Positions 9,673 through 19,857 of a stretch of 64,000 bases of DNA are shown here, one piece after another (position 1 is the stretch's first letter; the number at the start of each line of letters is the position of its first letter). Both the position numbers and the translations under genes were made by a program. Under the pieces are notes generated by a model, which was not told the origin of the DNA, searched no databases, and saw nothing but the letters and a program-made list of their open reading frames with translations. This stretch comes from Nocardia pneumoniae NBRC 100136 (GTDB lineage: Bacteria > Actinomycetota > Actinomycetes > Mycobacteriales > Mycobacteriaceae): assembly GCF_000308755.1 (NCBI RefSeq), contig NZ_BAGF01000023.1:1-64000 (forward strand), given 5' to 3'.

Positions 9673-11822
9673 GGCGACGCGACCTCATGCTGCTCGCGGC
9701 GGGCACGCACGCCGACCCGCACACCGTGCTCGGCGCGCATCCCCATCCCGACGGCACGGCCGTGCGGGTGCTGCGCCCGCACGCGGAAACGGTGTCGGTG
9801 CGCGTGGGTGGCGTCGACCATGTGCTGAAATCCGTTGGCCACGGCGTGTTCGCCGCTGTGGTGCCGTACCCCGAGCTCATGGACTATCGCGTCGTGACCA
9901 CCTATCCCGGCGGTCAGACGATCATCAGCGCCGATGGGTACCGATTCCTGCCGACGCTCGGCGAACTCGACCTGCATCTCATCGGTGAGGGCCGTCACGA
10001 GCGCCTGTGGGACGTGCTCGGCGCGCATCCGCGCCGGTACACCACGCTGGACGGTGAAGTCGAGGGCACGTCGTTCGCGGTGTGGGCGCCGAACGCGCGC
10101 GGCGTCACCGTGATCGGCGATTTCGACGGCTGGAGCGGCAATACCGCGCCGATGCGCTCGCTGGGCTCGTCCGGCGTCTGGGAGGTCTTCGTCCCCGGTG
10201 TCGGCCCGGGCACCAAGTACAAATACCGCGTGCACGGCGCCGACGGACGCACCGTCGACCACGCCGACCCGTTGGCCTTCGCCACCGAACCACCCCCGGC
10301 AACGGCTTCGGTGGTCACCGAAAGCCACTACACGTGGAACGACGACGCCTGGCTCGGGCGGCGCGCGGCCACCGACCCGACCCGGGCGCCGATGAGCGTC
10401 TACGAGGTGCATCTCGGCTCGTGGCGCCCCGGCCTCGGTTATCGGGAACTGGCCGACCAACTCGCCGAATACGTGCAGGCGGCCGGATACACCCACATCG
10501 AATTGCTGCCCATCGCCGAGCACCCATTCGGCGGCTCATGGGGGTATCAGGTCACCTCCTACTACGCGCCCACGGCGCGCTTCGGTTCCCCCGACGACTT
10601 CCGCGCGTTCGTCGACCGCATGCATGCCGCGGACATCGGGGTACTGCTGGACTGGGTGCCCGCGCACTTTCCCCGCGACGAATGGGCGCTGGCCCGCTTC
10701 GACGGCACCCCGCTCTACGAACACGCCGACCCGCGCCGCGGCGAGCAACTCGACTGGGGCACCTACGTCTTCGACTTCGGCAGACGGGAAGTGCGCAACT
10801 TCCTGGTCGCCAACGCGCGCTACTGGATCGAGGAATTCCACATCGACGGCCTGCGCGTGGACGCGGTCGCCTCCATGCTGTATCTGGATTACTCCCGCGC
10901 GGAAGGCGAGTGGGAACCCAACGTGCACGGTGGCCGGGAGAACCTGGAGGCCGTCGACTTCCTCCAGGACCTCAACGACACCGTGCACCGCAACCACCCC
11001 GGCGTGGTCACCATCGCAGAGGAGTCCACCACCTGGCCCGGCGTCACCCGCGGCACCGACGTCGGCGGGCTCGGGTTCACCATGAAGTGGAACATGGGCT
11101 GGATGCACGACACCCTCGGGTTCCTCGGCCGCGACCCGGTGCACCGCAGCTGGCACCACAACGAGATGACGTTCTCGCTGATGTATGCCTGGAGCGAGAA
11201 CTACGTGCTGCCGATCAGCCACGACGAGGTGGTGCACGGCAAGGGCACGCTCTGGACCAGGATGCCGGGTGACGATTTCGCCAAGGCCTGCGGCGTACGG
11301 GCGCTGCTGGCCTACATGTGGGCTCATCCCGGCAAGCAATTGCTGTTCATGGGCCAAGACTTCGGCCAGTTTCGCGAGTGGTCGCACGATCGCGGCCTGG
11401 ACTGGCACGAACTGGACAACCCGCTGCACCAGGGCATCACCGCGCTGGTGCGGGACCTGAACGCGGTCTACCGCGCCTACCCCGCCCTGTGGAGTCAGGA
11501 CACGACGCCGGGCGGCTACGCATGGATCGAGGCGAACGACCGCGCCAACAACGTGCTGGCGTTCCTGCGCTACGGCTCGGACGGCTCGGTCGTGGCGTGC
11601 GTCTACAACTTCTCCGGGTCGATGCACGAGGCCTACCGTGTCGGCCTGCCGCACGCGGGCCGCTGGCTGGAACTGCTCAACACCGACGCGGTGCACTACG
11701 GCGGCTCCGGTATCGGCAACCTCGGCGAGGTGACGGCCGCCGAGGAGCCCTGGCACGACCGGCCCGCCTCGGCCACGGTCACACTCGCGCCGAACAGCGC
11801 GGTCTGGCTGCGGCCCGCCTGA
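9669..11822 (+). CDS. glgB: 1,4-alpha-glucan branching enzyme GlgB
   Basis: GlgB introduces alpha-1,6 branches into the glucan made by GlgE. The 717-residue protein has an N1 domain (about 1-100), a CBM48 domain (about 100-210; [13 protein letters not shown]), the GH13 barrel with Asp398 (GLRVDAVAS), Glu451 (IAEESTTWP) and Asp519 ([10 protein letters not shown]), and a C-terminal beta domain. The ATG overlaps the glgE stop by 4 bp. Order glgE-glgB on one strand is preserved relative to mycobacteria, but the pair is inverted with respect to glgP. A stem-loop lies downstream at 11878-11929. Confidence 0.97.
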   Translation: MRRRDLMLLAAGTHADPHTVLGAHPHPDGTAVRVLRPHAETVSVRVGGVDHVLKSVGHGVFAAVVPYPELMDYRVVTTYPGGQTIISADGYRFLPTLGELDLHLIGEGRHERLWDVLGAHPRRYTTLDGEVEGTSFAVWAPNARGVTVIGDFDGWSGNTAPMRSLGSSGVWEVFVPGVGPGTKYKYRVHGADGRTVDHADPLAFATEPPPATASVVTESHYTWNDDAWLGRRAATDPTRAPMSVYEVHLGSWRPGLGYRELADQLAEYVQAAGYTHIELLPIAEHPFGGSWGYQVTSYYAPTARFGSPDDFRAFVDRMHAADIGVLLDWVPAHFPRDEWALARFDGTPLYEHADPRRGEQLDWGTYVFDFGRREVRNFLVANARYWIEEFHIDGLRVDAVASMLYLDYSRAEGEWEPNVHGGRENLEAVDFLQDLNDTVHRNHPGVVTIAEESTTWPGVTRGTDVGGLGFTMKWNMGWMHDTLGFLGRDPVHRSWHHNEMTFSLMYAWSENYVLPISHDEVVHGKGTLWTRMPGDDFAKACGVRALLAYMWAHPGKQLLFMGQDFGQFREWSHDRGLDWHELDNPLHQGITALVRDLNAVYRAYPALWSQDTTPGGYAWIEANDRANNVLAFLRYGSDGSVVACVYNFSGSMHEAYRVGLPHAGRWLELLNTDAVHYGGSGIGNLGEVTAAEEPWHDRPASATVTLAPNSAVWLRPA

Positions 11823-11877
11823 CGATCAGGTCGACGTGGCCGCGCGCCAGCCGCTCGACGCGGGTTGCCCGAGCGTG

Positions 11878-11929
11878 GTGCGGAGTGCGCGAGCGCCGCG
11901 TGGCCGCATTCGCCTCGCTCGCGCCGCAC
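11878..11929. terminator. Stem-loop between convergent glgB and a secreted-protein gene
   Basis: GTGCG at 11878 and CGCAC at 11925 form the outer stem; GCGCGAGCG (11887-11895) pairs with CGCTCGCGC (11916-11924) inside. The structure lies between two convergent stops (11822 on plus, 11943 on minus), fitting a bidirectional terminator without a U tract. Confidence 0.5.
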
Positions 11930-11942
11930 CGCTGCTGTGCGC

Positions 11943-12422
11943 TTACGGCATGACCAGGCAGGCGATGCCGAGGCTGATGCCGTTGCCGACGGTCAGTGTC
12001 GGTGTGCTGACGGCGGTGGCCGTTCCTGGTGTCGTCGGCATTCCCGGCGTCGTGGCGGTTCCTTGGGTGGCGGAGATCGTGTGCTGCCCGGTCGCGGTGG
12101 GCGTCCAGGTCGTGGTCGCCTGGTTGCCGGTCACCTGCGCGGGATTCGGCGAGAAAGTTCCGGCGGCGCTGTCGGTGAACGTGACCGGGTCGGAAGATGA
12201 AGCACTGTCCATCATGGCCGTCACGCGGTATTGGCAGTCGGTTCCATAGTTCGCGAAACCGAAGGACATCCCTTGGGCGGCGTTGACCGACGTGACCGCG
12301 GCCCCGGCGTTAGGTGCGACGAGCACCAGGGCGGTCGCGATGGCTCCGATCCCGGTGATGCCTACTCCAGCCCGCGACAAATGGCGTTTGCGGGCGCGAT
12401 ACGGGTGTGCTGTCGTCCACAT
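11943..12422 (-). CDS. Secreted protein, possibly Ig-like fold
   Basis: The 159-residue product begins with a long signal peptide (basic residues to about 18, hydrophobic GVGITGIGAIATALVLVAP, probable cleavage near residue 42 after NAGAA). The mature part is Thr/Ser/Ala rich with a short beta-type segment (about 60-115) and two cysteines (Cys63, Cys155) that could pair. It has no catalytic motif I recognise. The ATG at 12422 has GGGAG eight bases upstream, better than the GTG at 12431. It is transcribed against the flanking glgB and glgP, an arrangement not found in M. tuberculosis. Function unknown. Confidence 0.7.
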   Translation of the reverse strand: MWTTAHPYRARKRHLSRAGVGITGIGAIATALVLVAPNAGAAVTSVNAAQGMSFGFANYGTDCQYRVTAMMDSASSSDPVTFTDSAAGTFSPNPAQVTGNQATTTWTPTATGQHTISATQGTATTPGMPTTPGTATAVSTPTLTVGNGISLGIACLVMP

Positions 12423-12757
12423 CTTGATCACTCCCGGACTGATTCGGTTGATGCGGCCGGATGGTCCGCACAGCTTCAGGGTTTGCCCCGCGGTCCTGGG
12501 TTCACAACCGAGCGCGGGTCTCGATCGGGTAGCGGGATGTCTCCTGTCGCGACGATCTCCCCAACTCCGGGTGGGCGGCGTTTGCGGTAAAGCCGCCGGT
12601 GAGCGTTACGTGCCCGTTCCGTGACGGTAGAGATGGTTATCCGGCTTCCGGTGAGTGGCGGTGACTGCCGTGCATCGGGCGAAACGCGCAGGTCGGAGGT
12701 CATTCGGGCAGTACCTCGGCACGGCGTGGCCGCTCGGTCCCGTGTAGGTTCTTCCCA
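12423..12757. other. Divergent intergenic region before glgP
   Basis: This 335-bp region separates the secreted-protein gene (minus) from glgP (plus). A TAGGTT hexamer at 12745-12750, seven bases before the glgP ATG, is a probable -10 element for a leaderless glgP mRNA. I see no convincing -35, RNA gene or repeat in the rest. Confidence 0.45.
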
Positions 12758-15331
12758 ATGAAGGCATTGCGTCGTTTCACCGTCCGTGCCCATCTGCCCG
12801 AGCGTTTGGCGGCCCTCGGCGAGCTCGCCACCAACCTGCGCTGGTCGTGGCATCCGCCGACGCAGGACCTGTTCGCCGCGTTGGATCCGCTGCGGTGGCA
12901 GGACATGGGGCATGACCCGGTCCGGATGCTGGGCGAGGTGCCCGCGGCGCGGTTGGACGAGCTGGCCGCCGACCCGGATTACGTCGCGCGGGTGGACGCC
13001 GCGGCCGCTGACCTGCGCGATTACCTCGCGGCGCCGGGCTGGTTCCAGCGCCGTGCCGGGGAGGAGGGAGTGCGCGGCATCGCCTACTTCTCGATGGAGT
13101 TCGGCGTTACGGAGGTGCTGCCGAACTACTCGGGTGGGCTGGGGATCCTGGCCGGTGATCACCTGAAGGCCGCATCCGATCTGGGATTGCCGCTGATCGG
13201 CGTCGGACTGCTGTACCGCTCGGGGTACTTCCGGCAGTCGTTGTCCGCGGACGGCTGGCAGGCCGAGCACTATCCGGCGCTGGACCCGCAGGGCCTTCCG
13301 CTGCGCGCGCTCACCTCGGGCGGTTCGCCGGTGCTGATTCACGTGGCCATGCCCGAGGGCAGGGTGTTGCGGGCCCGGGTGTGGATCGCCCAGGTCGGCC
13401 GGGTGCCGCTGCTGCTGCTCGACTCGGACATCGCCGAGAACGATCCGGAACTGCGCGCGGTCACCGACCGCCTCTACGGCGGCGACCAGGAACATCGGAT
13501 CCGGCAGGAGATCCTGGCCGGTATCGGCGGCGTCCGCGCGATACGCGCCTACACGGCGGTGGAAGGATTGCCCGATCCCGATGTCTTCCATATGAACGAA
13601 GGCCACGCGGGCTTCCTCGGCGTGGAGCGCATCCGGGAATTCGTCGCCGCTGGAAGGGATTTCGACTCCGCTCTGGCCGCGGTGCGCGCGGGCACGGTGT
13701 TCACCACGCACACCCCGGTCCCGGCGGGGATCGATCGGTTTCCGATGCCCATGGTGCGCCGCTACTTCGGTGGCGCGCACGGCGAATCCGAATCCGCGCT
13801 GCTGCCCGGCCTTTCCGTGGACCGGATCGTGGCGCTCGGACGAGAATCCGACCCCTCGGTCTTCAACATGGCGCACATGGGTCTGCGACTGGCGCAGCGC
13901 GCCAACGGCGTCTCGAAGCTGCACGGCGAGGTCAGCCGGTCCATGTTCGCCTCGCTGTGGCCGGGATTCGACTCCGCGGAGGTGCCGATCGGGTCGGTCA
14001 CCAACGGCGTGCACGCCACCACCTGGGCCGCGCGGGAATGGGTGGACAAGGCGCGCGAGCACATCGGCGCCGAGCTGGTCGAGGAGGCACGCGGCTGGGA
14101 ACGGCTGCGGGATGTGGATCTCACCGAGCTGTGGTCGACGCGCAACACCTTGCGCGGCATCCTGGTCGAGGAAGTGCGCCGCCGGTTGCGCGCGTCCTGG
14201 CTGGAGCGCGGGGCGGCGGAAGCCGAGCTCGGCTGGATCAACGGGGTTTTCGATCCGAACGTGCTGACCGTCGGTTTCGCGCGGCGGGTGCCGACCTACA
14301 AGCGCCTCACCCTGATGCTGCGCGACCCGCAGCGATTGCGCGCTCTGCTGCTGGACCCGCGCCGTCCGATGCAGATGGTGGTCGCGGGCAAGAGCCACCC
14401 GGCCGACGACGGCGGAAAGGCGCTCATCCAGCAGGTGGTCCGCTTCGCCGACGATCCCGAAGTGCGGCACCGGATCGTCTTCCTGCCCGACTACGACATG
14501 TCGATGGCTCGCTTCCTGTACTGGGGTTGCGACGTCTGGCTGAACAACCCGCTGCGCCCGCTGGAGGCCTGCGGCACCTCCGGTATGAAGTCCGCGTTGA
14601 ACGGCGGGCTCAACCTGTCCATCCGGGACGGCTGGTGGGACGAGATGTACGACGGCGAGAACGGCTGGGCCATCCCCACCGCGGACGGCGTCCGCGACGA
14701 GCAACGCCGCGACGACCTGGAGGCCGCCGCGCTCTACGACCTGTTCGAGCGCACCGTCGCGCCGCGCTTCTACGATCGCGACGCCTCGGGCATGCCGGTG
14801 CGCTGGGTCGAGATGGTCCGGCACACCCTGCAGACCCTGGGACCGAAGGTGCTGGCCTCGCGGATGGTCCGCGACTACGCGGTGGAGTACTACGCCCCCG
14901 CGGCCGCGGCCTACCAGCGGGCGACGGCCGACGATTTCGCGGTCGCGCGCGCGGTCGCCGAGTACCGCCACCGGGTGGAGTCGGCGTGGCCGTCGGTCAA
15001 GGTGATCCAGGTGGACAGCGCGGGACTGCCGGATACGCCGGTCATCGGGGCGCGGTTGTCGTTGACCGCGCGCGTGGAGCTCGGCGGGTTGAGCGTCTCG
15101 GACGTGGTGGTGCAGGCAGTGCTGGGACGGGTGTCCGCCACCGATGATCTCTCCGACATCACCACGGTCCCGATGACCCACAGCGGGTCCGACTCCGGGG
15201 TGGAGCTGTTCACCGTCGACACCCCGGTCCCGCTGTCCGGCGCGGTCGGCTACACGGTGCGCGTGCTGCCGCACAACGACCTGCTGGCCTCCGACGCGGA
15301 GTTCGGCCTGGTGTCCGCGCCGAGCGCGTAG
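12758..15331 (+). CDS. glgP: Glycogen/alpha-glucan phosphorylase
   Basis: The enzyme phosphorolyses alpha-1,4-glucans to glucose-1-phosphate (GT35), opposing or remodelling the GlgE/GlgB product. The 857-residue protein is of the actinobacterial type with an N-terminal DUF3417-like region (about 13-120). The PLP lysine is Lys611 in GTSGMKSALNGG, and the nearby DYDMSMARFL and LNNPLRPLEA segments are family signatures. The C-terminal 120 residues form an extra beta-rich tail. The ATG is preceded by TAGGTT with a seven-base gap. It corresponds to Rv1328. Confidence 0.93.
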   Translation: MKALRRFTVRAHLPERLAALGELATNLRWSWHPPTQDLFAALDPLRWQDMGHDPVRMLGEVPAARLDELAADPDYVARVDAAAADLRDYLAAPGWFQRRAGEEGVRGIAYFSMEFGVTEVLPNYSGGLGILAGDHLKAASDLGLPLIGVGLLYRSGYFRQSLSADGWQAEHYPALDPQGLPLRALTSGGSPVLIHVAMPEGRVLRARVWIAQVGRVPLLLLDSDIAENDPELRAVTDRLYGGDQEHRIRQEILAGIGGVRAIRAYTAVEGLPDPDVFHMNEGHAGFLGVERIREFVAAGRDFDSALAAVRAGTVFTTHTPVPAGIDRFPMPMVRRYFGGAHGESESALLPGLSVDRIVALGRESDPSVFNMAHMGLRLAQRANGVSKLHGEVSRSMFASLWPGFDSAEVPIGSVTNGVHATTWAAREWVDKAREHIGAELVEEARGWERLRDVDLTELWSTRNTLRGILVEEVRRRLRASWLERGAAEAELGWINGVFDPNVLTVGFARRVPTYKRLTLMLRDPQRLRALLLDPRRPMQMVVAGKSHPADDGGKALIQQVVRFADDPEVRHRIVFLPDYDMSMARFLYWGCDVWLNNPLRPLEACGTSGMKSALNGGLNLSIRDGWWDEMYDGENGWAIPTADGVRDEQRRDDLEAAALYDLFERTVAPRFYDRDASGMPVRWVEMVRHTLQTLGPKVLASRMVRDYAVEYYAPAAAAYQRATADDFAVARAVAEYRHRVESAWPSVKVIQVDSAGLPDTPVIGARLSLTARVELGGLSVSDVVVQAVLGRVSATDDLSDITTVPMTHSGSDSGVELFTVDTPVPLSGAVGYTVRVLPHNDLLASDAEFGLVSAPSA

Positions 15332-15458
15332 CTCTCGCCGCTGCTTCTCGTGGCGTTCATCACGGAAGCGCCGTCGGTGTCCGCCGCGAGTTGCCGGAGG
15401 CAGTGAATCGTCGGCTACCGTGCCCTGATCCCCTTTTCGTTCCGCACTGGAGTCAGCC

Positions 15459-16820
15459 ATGGTCACCGACGTTCTGCACCGGACCCGAGGACGCGTCGAC
15501 GGGTACTTCGGCGTCCGATCGGCCGGTTCGACCGTGAAGCGGGAGCTCATGGCGGGAACGGTCACGTTCCTGGCGATGTGCTACGTGCTCGCGGTGAACC
15601 CGGCGATTCTCGGCGACCAGGGCCCGCTGGGCGACAAGGGCATCCCCATGCAGGCGGTGTTCACCGCGACCGCCGTGGCCGCGGTGTTCGGCACGCTGGT
15701 GATGGGCCTGTGGGCGCGATACCCGATCGCGCTCGCGCCGGGCATGGGGCTCAACGCGTTCTTCGCGTACTCGGTGGTGCTCGGCATGGGGATTCCGTGG
15801 CAGGTGGCGCTGTCGGGCACGTTCCTGTCCGGCCTCATCTTCTTCGTCCTCGCGGTCACGAAGATTCGCGAGCGCGTCCTCAACGCCATTCCGATGCAGT
15901 TGAAGCTCGCCGTCGGCGCGGGCATCGGGTTGTTCGTGGCGTTCCTCGGGCTGAAGAACGCGGGGATCGTGGTGAACAGCGAGGCGACGCTGGTCACCCT
16001 CGGCGACTTCACCAAGGGCACGACGCTGCTCGCTCTGTTCGGGCTGCTGGTGACCGTGGTGTTCCTGGTGAAGGGCTGGCACGGCGCGGTGCTCTACGGC
16101 ATCGTGCTCACCACGATCGTCGGCATCGTCAGCGGATTGGTGGATCTGCCCAGCGGCGTGGTCGCCGCGCCCGAGGGGCTCGAGCACACCTTCGGCCAGG
16201 CGATCATCCACCTGCCGGACGCGTTCACCGCGCAGATGGCGGTGGTGGTGCTCACCATGCTGTTCGTGGACTTCTTCGACGCCTCCGGCACCCTGATCGG
16301 CGTCGCGAATCAGGCCGGGCTGCTGGACGAGAACGGCAAGCTGCCGCGTGCCGCAAGCGCGCTGGCCGCGGATTCGGTGGGCACCATGGCAGGCGCGGTC
16401 ATCGGCACCTCGACCACCACCGCCTATGTCGAGTCGACCGCGGGCGTGTCGGCGGGCGGGCGTACCGGATTGACGGCGGTCACCACGGCGGGCTGGTTCC
16501 TGGTCGCGATGTTCTGCTATCCGATCTTCGCGGTGGTGGCGGGTTCCGCGGAGATCACCGCGCCCGCGCTGATCGTGGTCGGCATCCTCATGTCACGCGC
16601 GCTCGGCCAGATCGACTGGAACCGGCTGGAGTACTCGGTTCCGGCGTTCGTCACGGTCGTCATGATGCCGCTGACCTACTCCATCGCCAACGGCTTGGCC
16701 ATGGGCATGCTGCTGTACCCGGTCGTCATGGTGGCCAGGGGCCGGATCAAGGAAGTGCACCCGGCCATGTGGGCGCTGATGGTGGTGTTCCTCGGCTACT
16801 TCTTCTTCCTCGCGGAGTAA
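15459..16820 (+). CDS. NCS2-family purine permease (AzgA-like)
   Basis: The 453-residue membrane protein has about 12-14 hydrophobic segments. It carries the AzgA-type features GxxTFxxMxYxLxVNPxIL near residues 33-48, APGMGLNAFFAYSVV near 90, and a VDFFDASGTLIGVANQAG segment in the middle that contributes to the nucleobase site. The family imports hypoxanthine, guanine or adenine by proton symport; which one cannot be read here. The ATG at 15459 gives a length typical of the family. A canonical terminator with a T tract follows at 16909-16932. The gene is an insertion relative to the mycobacterial glgP-dinG order. Confidence 0.9.
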   Translation: MVTDVLHRTRGRVDGYFGVRSAGSTVKRELMAGTVTFLAMCYVLAVNPAILGDQGPLGDKGIPMQAVFTATAVAAVFGTLVMGLWARYPIALAPGMGLNAFFAYSVVLGMGIPWQVALSGTFLSGLIFFVLAVTKIRERVLNAIPMQLKLAVGAGIGLFVAFLGLKNAGIVVNSEATLVTLGDFTKGTTLLALFGLLVTVVFLVKGWHGAVLYGIVLTTIVGIVSGLVDLPSGVVAAPEGLEHTFGQAIIHLPDAFTAQMAVVVLTMLFVDFFDASGTLIGVANQAGLLDENGKLPRAASALAADSVGTMAGAVIGTSTTTAYVESTAGVSAGGRTGLTAVTTAGWFLVAMFCYPIFAVVAGSAEITAPALIVVGILMSRALGQIDWNRLEYSVPAFVTVVMMPLTYSIANGLAMGMLLYPVVMVARGRIKEVHPAMWALMVVFLGYFFFLAE

Positions 16821-16908
16821 CCTCTCGCTCGCTTTCGCGCTGAACCATCGCACTCACCGGACCGTGGAATAAGCCGAGTGGGTTGGGCAGTTGAGCCCTT
16901 CGTGCAAC

Positions 16909-16932
16909 AATCGGACCGCAGTCCGATTTTTT
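16909..16932 (+). terminator. Canonical Rho-independent terminator
   Basis: AATCGGAC pairs perfectly with GTCCGATT around a CGCA loop and is followed by four more T residues. It lies about 90 bp after the purine permease stop. This is the only stem-loop in the window I found with a clear T tract on the expected strand. Confidence 0.8.
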
Positions 16933-16978
16933 GCCGAGACACCATGTCCGGGAACGACTTGCAGGGATGAGGACCAGC

Positions 16979-17518
16979 ATGACCATCAAATCCGTACTCG
17001 AACGCAGCAGCGCGAACACCCAGCTGGATGTGCTCTCCAGCGACATCGGCTTGCTGATCGTGCGCGTGGTCTTCGGCGGCTTGCTCGCCGCGCACGGCGC
17101 ACAGAAGCTCTTCGGCTGGTGGGGCGGTCCGGGCTGGCGAGCCAACGCCGACGGCTTCGAGCAGATGGGCTACAACCCGGGCAAGATCTTCGGCACGCTC
17201 GCGGGTCTCAGCGAACTCGGCGGTGGCCTGCTGCTCCTGTTCGGTCTGCTCACACCGCTGGCCGGGGCCATCGTGCTCGGCACCATGATCAACGCGATCA
17301 ACGTGACCTGGAGCGGCGGGTTGCTGACCGGCAAGGGATACGAAATGGGCGTGCTGTTCGCGGCGGTCGGCGCGGCACTCGCCTTCACCGGGCCCGGCAA
17401 GATCTCGTTGGACGCCGGACGTCCGTGGGAGCGTCAGGGATTCGTGTGGGGTGCGGGAGCGGTGATCCTCGCGGTCGTGACCGGCGTCCTCACGCTGATC
17501 CTGAAGTGGGTGCTCTGA
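16979..17518 (+). CDS. DoxX-family membrane protein
   Basis: The 179-residue protein has four or five hydrophobic helices and the DoxX signature VRVVFGGLLAAHGAQKLFGWWGG near residues 27-49. DoxX proteins form membrane complexes linked to oxidative stress and thiol homeostasis in mycobacteria (partners SodA and SseA), but neither partner is in this window. The ATG at 16979 has GAGGA five bases upstream; an ATG at 16967 is the alternative. It starts 46 bp after a terminator, so its promoter must be very close to the start or overlap the terminator. Confidence 0.85.
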   Translation: MTIKSVLERSSANTQLDVLSSDIGLLIVRVVFGGLLAAHGAQKLFGWWGGPGWRANADGFEQMGYNPGKIFGTLAGLSELGGGLLLLFGLLTPLAGAIVLGTMINAINVTWSGGLLTGKGYEMGVLFAAVGAALAFTGPGKISLDAGRPWERQGFVWGAGAVILAVVTGVLTLILKWVL

Positions 17519-17751
17519 GTCATTGCCGAACTCGCGGCGCGGTGACCTCGGTCGCCGCGCCGCGGTCGTTCGTGGCGCACGTCGCGGGTCGTCGATCTGG
17601 CTGTCGCGAGCATTCGGTGGTGTCCCCGCGCCGCGTGCAGGGCTTGGCGCGGGGACCAGCGATACGTTCGGTGTGGGAATTGGGGGTCACCGAAGTACCG
17701 CTCACCAATCTACTTCCGAGTGGAAATATATACCGGCCCGTGTGCGCGGGA

Positions 17752-19800
17752 TCACACCGTCGCGGCGGCGGCGAGTCGGCGCAGCGCTTTCACCACGACG
17801 TCGGGGTCGGCGGTCTCCCAGTAGGGCGGCAGCGACGCGCGCAGATATCCGCCGTAGCGAGCGGTGGCGAGGCGGGAATCCAGGATGGCCACCACGCCGC
17901 GGTCATCGACGCTGCGCAGCAAACGCCCGGTGCCCTGTGCCAGCAGGAGCGCGGCATGGTTGGCGGCCACCGTCATGAAGCCGTTTCCGCCGCGTGATTC
18001 CACGGCCCGCTGCCTGGCCGTGAGCAGCGGATCGTCCGGGCGCGGGAACGGGATGCGGTCGAGGATCACCAGGCTCAGGGAAGATCCCGGCACGTCGACA
18101 CCCTGCCACAGCGACAGCGTGCCGAACAGCGAGGTCTCCGGGTCGTCGGCGAACTTGCGGACCAGCGCGCCGGTGGCGTCCTCGCCCTGGCACAGAACGG
18201 GCGTCGGCAACCGGTCGCGCAACGCGTCGGTGGCCGCGCGCGCGGCGCGCATCGAGGAGAACAGGCCGAGGGTGCGTCCGCCCGCCGCGGTGATCAGTCG
18301 CTCGATCTCGTCCAGATACGCGGGCGCCAAGCCGTCGCGCCCCGGTGGCGGCAGGTGTTTGGCGATGTAGAGGATGCCGGACTTGGCGTGGTCGAACGGC
18401 GAGCCGACATCGAGTGAGTTCCAGCGGACGATCTCGGCGTCCGACGGCGCCTCGGCGCCGTTCGCGGTGGCCGGATCGACGCGGTTGCCCGACTGCGCGG
18501 GCAGGCCCCAGGTGGTGGCGAGCCCGTCGAACGAGCCGCCGATCTGCAATGTCGCGGAGGTCAGCACGACGGTGGCGGTGCCGAAGAGCCTGCTGCGCAG
18601 CAATCCGCCGACGGACAGCGGCGCCATGCGCAGCGAACGGCGGACGACGCCGCGGACCTCGTCGGCGGCCAACCAGATGACGTCGCGCCGGGCGGCCGGA
18701 TCGGGCTCGTCGAACGCGGTCAGCGCGCGCACCGCGCTGTCGTGCACCTCATCGATCGCGGCCAGCGCCAGATTGCGGGCGGCGGCGCCCTCCGGATCGC
18801 CCTGCGCGGTGGTGGCGCCGGGCGGCGCGAGGGCGGTGCGTGCGTTCCATGCCGCGTCCCGTACCAGGGCCAGCACCGGGGCGACGCCGTCGGGCAGCGT
18901 GTCCCAGCGCGCGGCGGGCAGCTCGTCCAGCGCGGTGTGCCAGGCTTCGGCCGCGCCCTCCAGGCGGTCCACCTCCTGCTCGTCGATCAGCTTGGCGCAG
19001 CGCCGCGCGGCCGCGCTGATCGCGGAAGGGGCGAGTTCGGCGGTGGCCACGCCGGTGACCCGGTCGACCAGCTCGTGCGCCTCGTCGATGACCACCACGT
19101 CGTGTTCGGGCAGCACCTGGATGCCGCTGATCGCGTCGATCGCGAGCAGCGCGTGATTGGTCACCACCACGTCGGCCTGCGCCGATTCCGTCCTGGCGCG
19201 CTCGGCGAAGCAATCCTGGCCGAACGGGCAGCGCGACTTGCCCAGGCACTCCCGCGAGGACACGCTGACCTGCCGCCAGGCGCGGTCGCTCACACCCGGC
19301 GCGAGTTCGTCGCGGTCTCCGGTCTCGGTGTCGGAGGCCCACTCGTTGAGCCGCTGCACTTCGCGTCCGAGGCGGGAGATCGCGAACGCGTCGAACAGCT
19401 CCGCCTCGGCGGGCTCGTCCGGGATGGCGCTGTTGATCTTGTTCAAGCACAGATAGTTGTTGCGTCCCTTGAGGATCGCGAACCTCGGCGTCCGGCCCAG
19501 CGGTCCGCGCAATGCCTCGGCCAGCCGCGGCAGATCCCGATCGACCAGCTGGCGCTGCAACGCGATCGTCGCCGTGGAGACCACCACGGTGCGACCGGTG
19601 CGCACCGCGTGGCGCAGGCTCGGCACCAGATACGCCAGCGACTTGCCGGTACCCGTGCCCGCCTGTACGGCGAGGTGCTCCTTGGTATCGATCGCGTGGT
19701 CGACCGCCGCGGCCATCGTCACCTGCCCGGCGCGTTCCTTCCCGCCGAGTGCCTGCACGGCGGTGGCCAAAAGGTCGGAAACGGGGGGCAGTTCGGGCAC
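17752..19800 (-). CDS. dinG: DinG-family ATP-dependent DNA helicase
   Basis: This is an XPD/DinG-type 5'-3' helicase of 682 residues. It has Walker A AGTGTGKS (Lys53), four cysteines that would ligate a 4Fe-4S cluster (Cys118, Cys185, Cys191, Cys197), a DEAH box at 239-242 and C-terminal motifs including QGVDVPGSSLSLVILDR and QGTGRLLRS. The family resolves R-loops, G-quadruplexes and stalled forks. The GTG start has TAGGCT six bases upstream (19807-19812 on the minus strand), a leaderless arrangement. It corresponds to Rv1329c. The 233 bp downstream (17519-17751) show no gene. Confidence 0.93.
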   Translation of the reverse strand: MPELPPVSDLLATAVQALGGKERAGQVTMAAAVDHAIDTKEHLAVQAGTGTGKSLAYLVPSLRHAVRTGRTVVVSTATIALQRQLVDRDLPRLAEALRGPLGRTPRFAILKGRNNYLCLNKINSAIPDEPAEAELFDAFAISRLGREVQRLNEWASDTETGDRDELAPGVSDRAWRQVSVSSRECLGKSRCPFGQDCFAERARTESAQADVVVTNHALLAIDAISGIQVLPEHDVVVIDEAHELVDRVTGVATAELAPSAISAAARRCAKLIDEQEVDRLEGAAEAWHTALDELPAARWDTLPDGVAPVLALVRDAAWNARTALAPPGATTAQGDPEGAAARNLALAAIDEVHDSAVRALTAFDEPDPAARRDVIWLAADEVRGVVRRSLRMAPLSVGGLLRSRLFGTATVVLTSATLQIGGSFDGLATTWGLPAQSGNRVDPATANGAEAPSDAEIVRWNSLDVGSPFDHAKSGILYIAKHLPPPGRDGLAPAYLDEIERLITAAGGRTLGLFSSMRAARAATDALRDRLPTPVLCQGEDATGALVRKFADDPETSLFGTLSLWQGVDVPGSSLSLVILDRIPFPRPDDPLLTARQRAVESRGGNGFMTVAANHAALLLAQGTGRLLRSVDDRGVVAILDSRLATARYGGYLRASLPPYWETADPDVVVKALRRLAAAATV

Positions 19801-19857
19801 GCGAGCAGCCTACTCGGTGCCTCCGACAGGCCGAGCCGGTCAGCGAGACCGGACGGT

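Noticed and set aside
12476..15565. A 1029-codon open frame on the minus strand opposite glgP
   Set aside because: It is the antisense of a strong phosphorylase gene; its protein is a low-complexity Arg/His/Gly mixture typical of high-GC shadow frames.
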